The translations under genes were made by a program, and so were the position numbers. A stretch of 39,313 nt of DNA from CAZVKN01 sp964627035. GTDB taxonomy: Bacteria > Electryoneota > AABM5-125-24 > Hatepunaeales > Hatepunaeaceae. Below are positions 24,947 to 32,884 of the stretch, one piece after another. Within the stretch, counting starts at the first letter, position 1, and the number at the start of each line of letters is the position of its first letter. Under the pieces are notes generated by a model. The model saw only the letters and a program-made list of their open reading frames with translations. It was not told the DNA's origin and made no database searches. The stretch is from NCBI GenBank assembly GCA_964627035.1, contig CAZVKN010000027.1, positions 1 to 39,313 of the forward strand, written 5' to 3'.

Positions 24947-27900
24947 AAAAGACCGGCACCAGAATTAAAGGGACAAAGGAAAGTTTGGAAGAAAAGCAAA
25001 ATACGCATTTTATTGAGATGAGAGGAGAGGAGGATTTCCACGCCGGAGAAAATGAATTCAACCGCAGAGATTTTCTCAAAATAGCAGGATTTTCTTTCGC
25101 TGCCGGAGTAGCCATGGTCGGCTGCGTTCGCCCTCCTGTTGAAAAGGCAATTCCATTCTTGATTCAACCCGAAGAGATTATTCCAGGCAAAGCATATTGG
25201 TATGCATCTACTTGTGGAGGATGCAGTGCCGGATGCGGTATTTTGGTAAAAAATAGAGATGGACGACCGACAAAGCTTGAAGGCAATCCTGACCATCCTC
25301 TGTCACACGGTGGACTTTGCGCTATAGGACAGGCATCCATACTCGGGCTGTATGACAGCAGGAGATTAAAACAACCACTAATTGCAAATGCGCCTGCTGA
25401 TTGGACTCAAATAGACAGTGAAGTAATCTCTAAGCTGAGTTCGGCTAAACAGAATGGTGGAAAGGTAAGGATTCTGACAGGGACGGTAAACAGCCCTACA
25501 GAGAAGCAACTAACCGGGGAAATGTTGAGTGGACTGGAGAATGGAAAGCATATCGAATATGATGCTGTGTCCAGCTCTGCAGTTTCCGATGCGCACCTGA
25601 TCTCCCATAATAAGCGCATTATCCCAAGATACTTTTTTGAACGTGCAGATGTTATTGTCAGTTTTGACTGCGACTTTCTCGATACCTGGATTTCACCTGT
25701 GGAACATACTTCCGCTTATGCGGAGGGGAGAGATGTTGAAAGAGGTGAATTGCCGGAGATGAGCTTGCACATTCAGTTTGAAGGGAGACTGACCGTTACC
25801 GGCAGCAAGGCTGACCAAAGGGTGAGGGTCACACCCGACGAAATCACTCCCGTGCTGGTCAACTTGGCGAACATTTTATCATTAAAAGCCGGTGTCTCAT
25901 TCCCACTATCTCAACTTCTTGATTCCCCTGTAAATAAAGACTTGTTGAACGAAATTGCTGACAAACTTTGGGGGAATCGAGGGAAAAGTTTGGTAGTGTG
26001 TGGGAATCAAGATATTAGCTGTCAATTGGCGGTCAATTTCATTAACCATCTGCTTGGCAGCTATGGCAATACTATTGATGTAGATCGGCATTCAAATCAA
26101 CGAAGTGGTAATGACAAGGAGCTTAGCGCACTAATTGAGGACATTCATAAAGGAGAAGTTGATCTACTCATTATTAACGGTGTGAATCCGGTATTTGATC
26201 TGCATGACAGCAAAAAGTTGGGCGAGGCGATCAAGAAGATACCGCTTGTTGTAAACATCTCGCCAAGGGTAGATGAAACTTGCGAGGTTTCAAATATTGT
26301 TTGCGCTGAAAGCCATTATCTGGAAAACTGGAGCGACTCAGAGCCTGTGGAGGGAATCTTTTCAGTTTCCCAACCAACCATCAACAAGTTTGGAGACACC
26401 AGAGCTTTTGCTGAATGTCTGTCTGCATGGTTAGGTACCCCAAAGTCTGCTTTTGATTTGATTAGCAACAACTGGCGTGAAAACATCTTCCCGAAATCAG
26501 AAAAAGATGGTAGTTTTCAAGCATTTTGGGATAGAACAGTCCATGACGGTTATATTGAGATGCCTTCGAAAGAATTGAAAACAGACAGTTTTGATCGTTC
26601 TTCCCTTGAGTCAATCGAGACGAAAAGTTGGAATGCTGACAATTCACTCTCGTTGGTTTTGTATTCATCAATTGCAATGCGTGAAGGACGTCATTCATAT
26701 AATCCATTCCTGCTTGAACTTCCGGATCCTATCAGTAAGGTAACCTGGGATAACTGTCTGTCGGTTTCACCCGAAAGAGCGGAAAAGATGGGTGCTGAAA
26801 ATGGCGACATTGTCAGCATTAGTATTGGTGAATCTGACACTAAACCGATTCAACTACCTTTAGTTATCCAACCGGGTCAGCATGAGAATGTTATTGCAGC
26901 AGCGATCGGATTCGGTTCAAAAGAGACTGTTAGATTCAAAGATGTCAATCCACAGTGGATTGATGCTAAAAGCTCTGTCGGTAAAGACGGTTATGTCGGA
27001 AAGAATGTTGCAGGTTTCTCAACATTTAATAACGGTTTGAGACAATCTAATATCAAAAATGCACAGATTACACTGATTGGTAAGGGAGAGCCGTTAGCTT
27101 TCACTCAGGAGCACAACAGCCTGGATGTGCGAGATCCTCTCCTTCCTGCCGGCAGCCATAGAGACCCGATTATCAAGGAGGGAACTCTGACCGCATTCCG
27201 TGATGACCCACACTCTGTAGTACCTCACACTGAACATGAGGGTGATGATTTATGGGGTGACGATCATCAGAAGAAGGGGCATTTCTGGGGAATGGCTATT
27301 GACCTGAATCGCTGCACCGGTTGTGAAGCTTGCGTTGTATCCTGCCAAATTGAAAACAACATTCCCGTTGTCGGCAAGGATGAGGTTCGTCGTAACCGCG
27401 AAATGCATTGGCTACGCATTGACCGATACTATAATGACAATGATGGTGACGTGAGCGTAGTATTCCAGCCCATGATGTGTCAGCATTGTGAAAATGCTCC
27501 ATGTGAGACGGTTTGCCCGGTTCTGGCAACTGTTCACAGCTCAGAGGGATTAAATCAGCAGATCTATAACCGATGCGTGGGAACGAGATATTGCTCCAAT
27601 AACTGCCCTTATAAAATGAGACGTTTCAATTGGTTTAATTATGCCCATGAAGACGAGATGCAAAATCTTCTGTTGAATCCTGATGTGACAGTGCGTTCTC
27701 GAGGAATTATGGAGAAATGCACGTTCTGCGTTCAGCGAATTCAAGAGGCAAAGATTGATGCTAAAAGTCGAGGTGTCAAGGTTAATGACAGGAGTATTAA
27801 ACCAGCCTGTCAGCAGTCCTGTCCGGCTAACGCCATTGTTTTCGGTGACATGAATGATCCTGAGAGCCAGGTTGCGAAGTTGTTGAAGAGTCAGCGGAAA

Positions 27901-27999
27901 TACAGAGTTTTGGAGGAGATAAATGTGCGACCATCGGTAGGTTATCTGGCGATGATTAGAAATAAACCTGAGTCTGACGGGGGTATGCACCATGGCTGA
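24934..27999 (+). CDS. actB: Alternative complex III iron-sulfur subunit ActB (fused molybdopterin-like and ferredoxin-like domains)
   Basis: This 1021-aa protein starts at ATG 24934, inside actA. A twin-arginine motif NRRDFLKIAGF (Arg44-Arg45) is followed by a hydrophobic stretch ending MVGC (Cys64), a possible lipoprotein site, so it is exported folded. The B1 domain (about 65-770) resembles molybdopterin oxidoreductases (STCGGCSAGCGILVKNRDGRPTKLEGNPDHP), which in ActB proteins lack the Mo cofactor. The B2 domain (about 790-1000) carries the cluster motifs CTGCEACVVSCQ, CQHCENAPCETVCP, CVGTRYCSNNCPYK and CTFCVQR...CQQSCP. It passes electrons from quinol at ActC to the haems of ActA and ActE. 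It overlaps actC by 8 nt. Confidence 0.93.
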   Translation: MSLLKKTGTRIKGTKESLEEKQNTHFIEMRGEEDFHAGENEFNRRDFLKIAGFSFAAGVAMVGCVRPPVEKAIPFLIQPEEIIPGKAYWYASTCGGCSAGCGILVKNRDGRPTKLEGNPDHPLSHGGLCAIGQASILGLYDSRRLKQPLIANAPADWTQIDSEVISKLSSAKQNGGKVRILTGTVNSPTEKQLTGEMLSGLENGKHIEYDAVSSSAVSDAHLISHNKRIIPRYFFERADVIVSFDCDFLDTWISPVEHTSAYAEGRDVERGELPEMSLHIQFEGRLTVTGSKADQRVRVTPDEITPVLVNLANILSLKAGVSFPLSQLLDSPVNKDLLNEIADKLWGNRGKSLVVCGNQDISCQLAVNFINHLLGSYGNTIDVDRHSNQRSGNDKELSALIEDIHKGEVDLLIINGVNPVFDLHDSKKLGEAIKKIPLVVNISPRVDETCEVSNIVCAESHYLENWSDSEPVEGIFSVSQPTINKFGDTRAFAECLSAWLGTPKSAFDLISNNWRENIFPKSEKDGSFQAFWDRTVHDGYIEMPSKELKTDSFDRSSLESIETKSWNADNSLSLVLYSSIAMREGRHSYNPFLLELPDPISKVTWDNCLSVSPERAEKMGAENGDIVSISIGESDTKPIQLPLVIQPGQHENVIAAAIGFGSKETVRFKDVNPQWIDAKSSVGKDGYVGKNVAGFSTFNNGLRQSNIKNAQITLIGKGEPLAFTQEHNSLDVRDPLLPAGSHRDPIIKEGTLTAFRDDPHSVVPHTEHEGDDLWGDDHQKKGHFWGMAIDLNRCTGCEACVVSCQIENNIPVVGKDEVRRNREMHWLRIDRYYNDNDGDVSVVFQPMMCQHCENAPCETVCPVLATVHSSEGLNQQIYNRCVGTRYCSNNCPYKMRRFNWFNYAHEDEMQNLLLNPDVTVRSRGIMEKCTFCVQRIQEAKIDAKSRGVKVNDRSIKPACQQSCPANAIVFGDMNDPESQVAKLLKSQRKYRVLEEINVRPSVGYLAMIRNKPESDGGMHHG

Positions 28000-29380
28000 A
28001 GTTCTTGAGATTAAACGTCTCCCGCTGGTAGATGGGAACAAAACTCCTGAGCAGGTTACAATTGATATTGCCGGTGTAGTTGAAGCCCGCACCGGAAAGC
28101 TTTGGTGGATAGGCTTTATCATTTCCGCTATATGTCTTCTAATCGGAGTAATAGCGACAGCATATCTGATCGGTACAGGTATGGGTGTTTGGGGATTAAA
28201 CAATACAGTAGGCTGGGCTTTTGACATCACAAATTTTGTCTTCTGGATTGGAATCGGTCATGCCGGAACGTTGATCTCAGCGGTACTGTTTCTTTTCAGA
28301 CAGCAATGGAGAACCGCTGTGAATCGTTCAGCGGAAGCAATGACCATTTTCGCTGTGATCTGTGCCGGACTCTTTCCTGTGATGCACATGGGAAGACCGT
28401 GGCTGGCACATTGGATGGCTCCCTATCCAAATCTTCGAGGACCTCTATGGATTAATTTCAGGTCACCACTGGTCTGGGATTTTTTCGCAATACTGACATA
28501 CCTCACTATATCTGCAATCTTCTGGTATATTGGAATGATGCCTGATTTGGCGGCTATCCGTGATCGAACCAAGAATAAAGTCAGAAAGTGGCTTACAGGC
28601 ACCATGAGTCTCGGATGGGACGGCTCAACCCGAACCTGGCAGCGATATGAAATTGTTTACCTATTGCTTGCCGGTCTGGCTACCCCGTTGGTTATTTCCG
28701 TTCATACGATTGTTAGCTGGGATTTTGCAACCTCAGTTATACCGGGATGGCATACGACAATTCTTCCGCCCTACTTTGTGGCAGGAGCGATTTTCTCCGG
28801 AATGGCTATGGTCCTGACCTTAATGATAATAGCTCGCAAGACCATGCATTTGGAGGAATACATAACCATCCGCCACATTGATACTATGTGCAAGGTTCTT
28901 ATTGCCACAAGCGGCATGGTGGCTTTGGCTTACATGACCGAATTTATGACTGCTATGTACTCTGAAAACCAGTATGAACAGTTTGCTTTCATCAATCGCG
29001 CAGTGGGACCTCTTGCCTTTGCATACTGGATTATGGTAGGATGTAATGTCTTGATACCTCAGCTTCTTTGGTTCAAGTCTGTGCGAACGTCGTTAATATC
29101 GGTTTTCATTATAACTATCTTCATCAACATCGGAATGTGGTTTGAGAGATTTGTAATCATTGTCACCTCGTTGTACAGAGATTATTTGCCGGCGAGTTGG
29201 GCAGACTATACTCCAACTTCGATAGAGATTGCAATTCTTGTCGGAAGCTTCGGTCTGTTCTTTACTCTTTTTCATCTGTTCTGCAGATTGCTGCCTGTTA
29301 TCTCAATGAGTGAAATAAAGGGTGTCTTAAACTTTGGCAGAGAAAAACAAGCATCCCTGAACCAGGAGGAGATGCAATGA
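27992..29380 (+). CDS. actC: Alternative complex III quinol-binding membrane subunit ActC (NrfD-like)
   Basis: This 462-aa integral membrane protein has about ten helices and NrfD-type features: TGMGVWGLNNTVGWAFDITNFVFWIGIGHAGTLISA near the first helix bundle and HTIVSWDFATSVIPGWHTTILPPYFVAGAIFSG in the middle. ActC forms the quinol site next to ActB and is the likely proton-translocating element. It begins inside the actB stop (ATGGCTGA) and ends 46 nt before actD. A neighbouring paralogue, ActF, shares the fold. Confidence 0.93.
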   Translation: MAEVLEIKRLPLVDGNKTPEQVTIDIAGVVEARTGKLWWIGFIISAICLLIGVIATAYLIGTGMGVWGLNNTVGWAFDITNFVFWIGIGHAGTLISAVLFLFRQQWRTAVNRSAEAMTIFAVICAGLFPVMHMGRPWLAHWMAPYPNLRGPLWINFRSPLVWDFFAILTYLTISAIFWYIGMMPDLAAIRDRTKNKVRKWLTGTMSLGWDGSTRTWQRYEIVYLLLAGLATPLVISVHTIVSWDFATSVIPGWHTTILPPYFVAGAIFSGMAMVLTLMIIARKTMHLEEYITIRHIDTMCKVLIATSGMVALAYMTEFMTAMYSENQYEQFAFINRAVGPLAFAYWIMVGCNVLIPQLLWFKSVRTSLISVFIITIFINIGMWFERFVIIVTSLYRDYLPASWADYTPTSIEIAILVGSFGLFFTLFHLFCRLLPVISMSEIKGVLNFGREKQASLNQEEMQ

Positions 29381-29426
29381 TTTATGTCCGGCGTTTTCAT
29401 ATTCATAATGTTTTTGGGAGTGAACT

Positions 29427-29960
29427 GTGAACAGTCGTCAACTGCTGGGAGTTTTTGACTCAGAAGAAGCCATTCTCTCAGCCACCAAGGCATCAAAAGA
29501 AAAGGGATATTCCATTGTTGATGTATTCACTCCTTATGCGGTGCATGGGCTTGATCGGGCTATGGGGTTAAAGCCTTCTCGTTTGCCCTGGATATCTCTT
29601 CTACTCGGTCTTTTTGGTGCTACATTTAAGGTTTGGTTTGAATTCTGGACATCAGCCGTCAACTGGGCAATAGACGTTGGAGGGAAACCGTGGAATTCAC
29701 TGCCTGCATTTGTCCCTGTGACTTTTGAGATGATGGTTTTGTTTGCCGGTGTCAGCACTGTAATTGCCTTTCTGATTGTCAGTAAATTTTTTCCGGGAAG
29801 AAAAGCGGTAATGCCCTATCCGGATGTAACCAGTCATAACTTTGTCATTCTTCTCGAAGAGAGCGACGCCGGTTTCGATGCCGAAGAGGTTAGACAGATG
29901 TTTGAATCAATGGGTGCTGTTGATGTCATTGAGCGGGAAACGGGTGGAGAAATACTATGA
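29427..29960 (+). CDS. actD: Alternative complex III membrane subunit ActD (DUF3341)
   Basis: This 177-aa protein starts at GTG 29427 behind GGGAGTGAACT. The N-terminal part is soluble (LLGVFDSEEAILSATKASKEKGYSIVDVFTPYAVHGLD). Two membrane helices follow at about residues 52-72 and 96-120, then a soluble C-terminus with LLEESDAGFDAEEVRQMFESMGA. The VFTPY-VHGLD motif is a mark of DUF3341/ActD. ActD packs against ActC; its exact role is unknown. It overlaps actE (ATGATGA), so translation is coupled. Confidence 0.9.
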   Translation: MNSRQLLGVFDSEEAILSATKASKEKGYSIVDVFTPYAVHGLDRAMGLKPSRLPWISLLLGLFGATFKVWFEFWTSAVNWAIDVGGKPWNSLPAFVPVTFEMMVLFAGVSTVIAFLIVSKFFPGRKAVMPYPDVTSHNFVILLEESDAGFDAEEVRQMFESMGAVDVIERETGGEIL

Positions 29961-30595
29961 TGAAATTAAAATTAATTAACCTGATTTTATTCATTGGAAT
30001 TATTGTAAATATCGGTCTGAATTGGCTGGTCAGCAGAGATTTTAAGCAGTTAAACAGAATGTACTTCCCTGAAATGGTTTTTTCCGTCCCTTACAACTCA
30101 TTTGCGATAAATCCTAATTTTTCAGATGGTAAAACCCTACAACAGCCACCTGAAAACAGTATCGCCCGGGGATTTATGCCGATGCATTATTCTGCGAACG
30201 AATCAGGTGCGCTAAAAGCGGCGTCAGAACTTGATAACCCGTTTTTAGATGGTTCACCGGATGTTAAACTACGTGGTGCATACATATACCAGGACTTCTG
30301 TCTGCCATGTCATGGACCCAAAGGAGAAGGTGACGGGGCAATCTCCCTACGAGGCTATCCACCACCTCCATCCTTAGGTTCAGAAAAAAGCACTACAATG
30401 AATGATGGTCAGATGTTTCATATCCTTTCCTATGGACAGGGCAATATGCCGGATTATAGCAGCCAGATTTCGAGAAGTGACCGTTGGAAAGTAATTACAC
30501 ATGTCCGTGAGCTTCAGAGTCAACTTGCTATTGAATCCGATCAATCTGAGGAAAATGAGAAGCAAATGGATATTATTCAGGAGAATTCCAGGTGA
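29957..30595 (+). CDS. actE: Alternative complex III monohaem cytochrome ActE
   Basis: This 212-aa protein has an N-terminal hydrophobic segment (residues 5-22) as signal or anchor. One haem c site, DFCLPCHGPKGEGDG, and a distal Met candidate in GNMPDYSSQIS give the usual single-haem domain (about residues 110-185). The region before it (ENSIARGFMPMHY) is typical of ActE. It receives electrons from ActA or ActB and passes them to soluble cytochrome c or to a partner such as NarC. It starts within actD and its stop overlaps actF (GTGA). Confidence 0.9.
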   Translation: MMKLKLINLILFIGIIVNIGLNWLVSRDFKQLNRMYFPEMVFSVPYNSFAINPNFSDGKTLQQPPENSIARGFMPMHYSANESGALKAASELDNPFLDGSPDVKLRGAYIYQDFCLPCHGPKGEGDGAISLRGYPPPPSLGSEKSTTMNDGQMFHILSYGQGNMPDYSSQISRSDRWKVITHVRELQSQLAIESDQSEENEKQMDIIQENSR

Positions 30596-31767
30596 GAGTT
30601 CAAAATCTGAATTTGACAGTTCCGGCTGTTAATCTTAATGTTTACAAGTTCTTCTGTCTTGTAGGGATATTAACCGTTGTCGCCGGTTTCTTCCTGGCTC
30701 CGGTGCGTATCTGGTCTAATCTCTTGCTGGTCAGTTTCTCTCTAATAGCACTTGGATTATCCGGATTGCTTTTTATAGCAATTCAATATGCAACCTCAGC
30801 CGGATGGTGTGTTGTTTTCAGAAGAGTGGCTGAAGCCATGACAGCATTGATCCCTATCGGTGGTATCGGAATAATTGCAATTTTAATATTGCACCCGTCT
30901 ATATATCCTTGGTATAGTGATCCTGCTTTTCACGGGACGGAGCATCTCGGATTCAAACAACATTGGTTGAGTCTGCCTTTCTTTATAGGCAGGGCAATAT
31001 TCTATATAATAACCTGGACACTGTTCTCACGCGCAATTATCAGGAATTCACGACTGCAGGACGAGGATGCCTCACCTTTAAGAACGAAAAGCAATGTAAG
31101 ACTTTCAGCTTTCTTTATCGTCGTTTTTGCATTAACGTTCTGGCTGGCGAGCTTTGACTGGATCATGTCGTTGGAGCCGAAATGGTTCAGCACCATGTTC
31201 GGCGTATATAATTTTGCAGGAATGTTTCAAAGTGGTCTGGCAGTAATAATAATCCTGGTGGTGTGGTTAAAAGAAAAGGGACCCTTTCAGGGTTTAGTTA
31301 CCGGTGAACATCTACACGATCTCGGTAAACTCCTTTTCGCATTCTCAACATTTTGGATGTATATCTGGTTCTGTCAATACATGCTGATATGGTATGCAAA
31401 TATTCCAGAGGAAGCTGTCTATTTCACTAAGCGCATGCACGGTGCTTGGAAGCCACTGATGTTTCTTAATCTATTTCTCAACTGGGTAGTGCCTTTTTTC
31501 GCCCTATTGTCATCGAGAACAAAGAGAAATCCGATCATAATAACTCGGGTTGCAATTGCCGTTTTAGTAGGTAGATGGCTGGATCTTTATCTGATGATAT
31601 TCCCCTCCTCATTTTCAAAAGAACCTGTGGCTGGTTTTTGGGAAGCCGGACTTATCCTTGGTACAATTGGTTTGGCGTTTATGATGATAAAACGTAAACT
31701 CGATACTGCACCGATCATACCAACGAGCGATCCCTATTTAAGCGAAAGTATTCATCATCACCAGTGA
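30592..31767 (+). CDS. actF: Alternative complex III membrane subunit ActF
   Basis: This 391-aa protein begins at GTG 30592, overlapping the actE stop, behind GGAGAATTCCAG. It has about ten membrane helices and the ActF pattern FWLASFDWIMSLEPKWFSTMFGVYNFAGMFQSG, then FWMYIWFCQYMLIWYANIPEE and LFLNWVVPFFALLSSRTKRN. ActF resembles ActC but is thought to be a second, quinone-site-degenerate half. The gene closes the six-gene core. The cytochrome oxidase genes that often follow ActF are absent, and I see no clear terminator after it. Confidence 0.9.
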   Translation: MRVQNLNLTVPAVNLNVYKFFCLVGILTVVAGFFLAPVRIWSNLLLVSFSLIALGLSGLLFIAIQYATSAGWCVVFRRVAEAMTALIPIGGIGIIAILILHPSIYPWYSDPAFHGTEHLGFKQHWLSLPFFIGRAIFYIITWTLFSRAIIRNSRLQDEDASPLRTKSNVRLSAFFIVVFALTFWLASFDWIMSLEPKWFSTMFGVYNFAGMFQSGLAVIIILVVWLKEKGPFQGLVTGEHLHDLGKLLFAFSTFWMYIWFCQYMLIWYANIPEEAVYFTKRMHGAWKPLMFLNLFLNWVVPFFALLSSRTKRNPIIITRVAIAVLVGRWLDLYLMIFPSSFSKEPVAGFWEAGLILGTIGLAFMMIKRKLDTAPIIPTSDPYLSESIHHHQ

Positions 31768-31866
31768 TCTACTGATAAAGGAAAAACCGTATCTGATAAT
31801 TGAGGTCACACCTTGGTTATTACCCGCACTCGTTTCAATCGTGTAAATCAAAACTCGGCGTGAACC

Positions 31867-31987
31867 TTACTCCATACCGTAAAGGTGCATAGTATTAACC
31901 TCAACACCCAGCAGCTTCAGGTAGGCGAACAACATCGCTTTGTGGTTGATCTGGTGCTCGACCATCTGGAGTAACTGCATCCACAAC
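31867..31987 (-). pseudogene. C-terminal fragment of a DinB-family protein
   Basis: Forty codons ending in TAA read LWMQLLQMVEHQINHKAMLFAYLKLLGVEVNTMHLYGME. This matches the last helix pair of DinB/YfiT-like proteins, in which a His (here VEHQINHKA) contributes to the metal site. The upstream part of the gene is missing: the sequence immediately before it is the 3' end of a group II intron. A longer open frame through the intron is accidental. Confidence 0.6.
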
Positions 31988-32268
31988 GGGTAGGAGGCGG
32001 GATTGCTCCCGCCGTTCTCCCACACCACCGTACGTACGGTTCCTATACGGCGGTTCCCGTTACGGAAGTTTTCAATGACTGCAAGCCTGATGTACAATAG
32101 CGCCCAGCCTTACCTTGCGAATTCCGTTAGCTACTTATAGCTTTAAGGCTCTTTTTCGAGACATCTGCTAATACATTCGGGAATGCAGATCTTCACTTCA
32201 ATAACAGTTTCCCCTGCCGGATCTGTAAGGAACTTGCACACTCAAGTGAAAGCGCCATGTCGGGCGCA
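31988..32268 (-). mobile_element. Group II intron remnant, internally deleted
   Basis: On the minus strand the right end begins GCGCCCGACATGGCGC, close to the GUGYGMCC-type 5' end of bacterial group II introns, with an AAGTTCCTTACAGATCC segment like domain I. The left end has a stem-loop of domain V type (ACCGCCGTAT paired with GTACGGTGGT). A domain-VI-like hairpin (GGCGGGAGCAATCCCGCC) and the terminal CCTACCC follow. At about 280 nt it lacks the intron-encoded reverse transcriptase and most of domain I-IV, so it is a deleted copy. Its 5' side abuts a rho-independent hairpin, the site preference of class C introns; its 3' side abuts the DinB fragment. Confidence 0.6.
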
Positions 32269-32273
32269 ACAAT

Positions 32274-32307
32274 AAAAAACCGATAGAATCATTTCCATCG
32301 GTTTTTT
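32274..32307. terminator. Terminator of the AAACCGATGGAA family, copy 1
   Basis: An arm AAAAAACCGATAGAA and its complement TTTCCATCGGTTTTTT pair with one mismatch. It is the first of five related hairpins in the window and is symmetrical enough to act on both strands. Confidence 0.7.
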
Positions 32308-32423
32308 GAAGTTTGTTTTACTTCACTCAGCCTCGCAATCTGCGATTTGTCGAGCGTTATCCCACGATTTTACCCCGAAACCGATGGACAATAATGGATT
32401 CCATTTTTTTCCATTTTTTTCTA

Positions 32424-32452
32424 TTGACAATTATCGTGAATATAGTTAAGAT
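32424..32452 (+). promoter_or_regulatory. Sigma-70-type promoter of the two secreted-protein genes
   Basis: TTGACA at 32424-32429 is perfect, the spacer is 17 bp and the -10 box is TAAGAT at 32447-32452. It lies about 45 nt upstream of the start at 32504. A doubled CCATTTTTTT word sits just upstream (32401-32420) and may act as an A/T-rich upstream element. Confidence 0.65.
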
Positions 32453-32503
32453 ACGGACAAGGGGCAAGTTTTGTTTATCTGTATTACATAACAGGAGTAA
32501 GAA

Positions 32504-32851
32504 ATGAGACACAGATTAGGTTTGATAACTATTATTGTTATTTCTGGTATTTGCATGGTCACAATCGTTGACACATCCTATGGCGAAAGACCTGCAAGGA
32601 CAATTCAACAAATGGAAAGAGAGAAGGTGGCACCACCAAAGATTCTTGAGGGAGCAGTGGATTCTGTTAATAACTCTTCACTTGATTCACTTTCACGAAG
32701 TTCTGGAACTAAAGCTGAGGGTGTTTTAGAAGAACCCAACAAGAACTTAAAACAAAGGATCGCTAAAGATCGAGGTTCAATCTTTGAGGAAACAAAGGCT
32801 AAAAATCCGCCAAAAATCGAACGCAAAAGAGAACAAGAGCCAAAGAAGTAG
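32504..32851 (+). CDS. Small exported protein of unknown function
   Basis: This 115-aa protein starts after ACAGGAGTAAGAA. The N-terminus is a signal peptide or single membrane segment (residues 6-27, then SYGERPAR). The rest is low-complexity, charged and probably disordered (Lys/Glu/Ser-rich, ending KIERKREQEPKK). It lies 33 nt before the next secreted protein and shares its promoter, so the two are probably co-expressed. No family is recognised. It may be a periplasmic or surface partner of the larger protein. Confidence 0.65.
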   Translation: MRHRLGLITIIVISGICMVTIVDTSYGERPARTIQQMEREKVAPPKILEGAVDSVNNSSLDSLSRSSGTKAEGVLEEPNKNLKQRIAKDRGSIFEETKAKNPPKIERKREQEPKK

Positions 32852-32884
32852 TGAGCTCATAAAATCACAAGTTAGGAGTAAACA

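Larger units (their letters stand above)
31768..32503. other. Gene-poor stretch with a decayed DinB-like tail and group II intron remnant
   Basis: No intact gene is seen. On the minus strand, from right to left, are a hairpin terminator (32274-32307), an internally deleted group II intron (about 31988-32268) and the C-terminal part of a DinB-like gene (31867-31987). A plus-strand promoter for the next operon lies at 32424-32452. Confidence 0.6.

Noticed and set aside
31867..32097. 76-codon minus-strand frame as an intact small gene
   Set aside because: Its N-terminal half is read through the group II intron 3' end; only the DinB-like C-terminal 40 residues look like real coding sequence.
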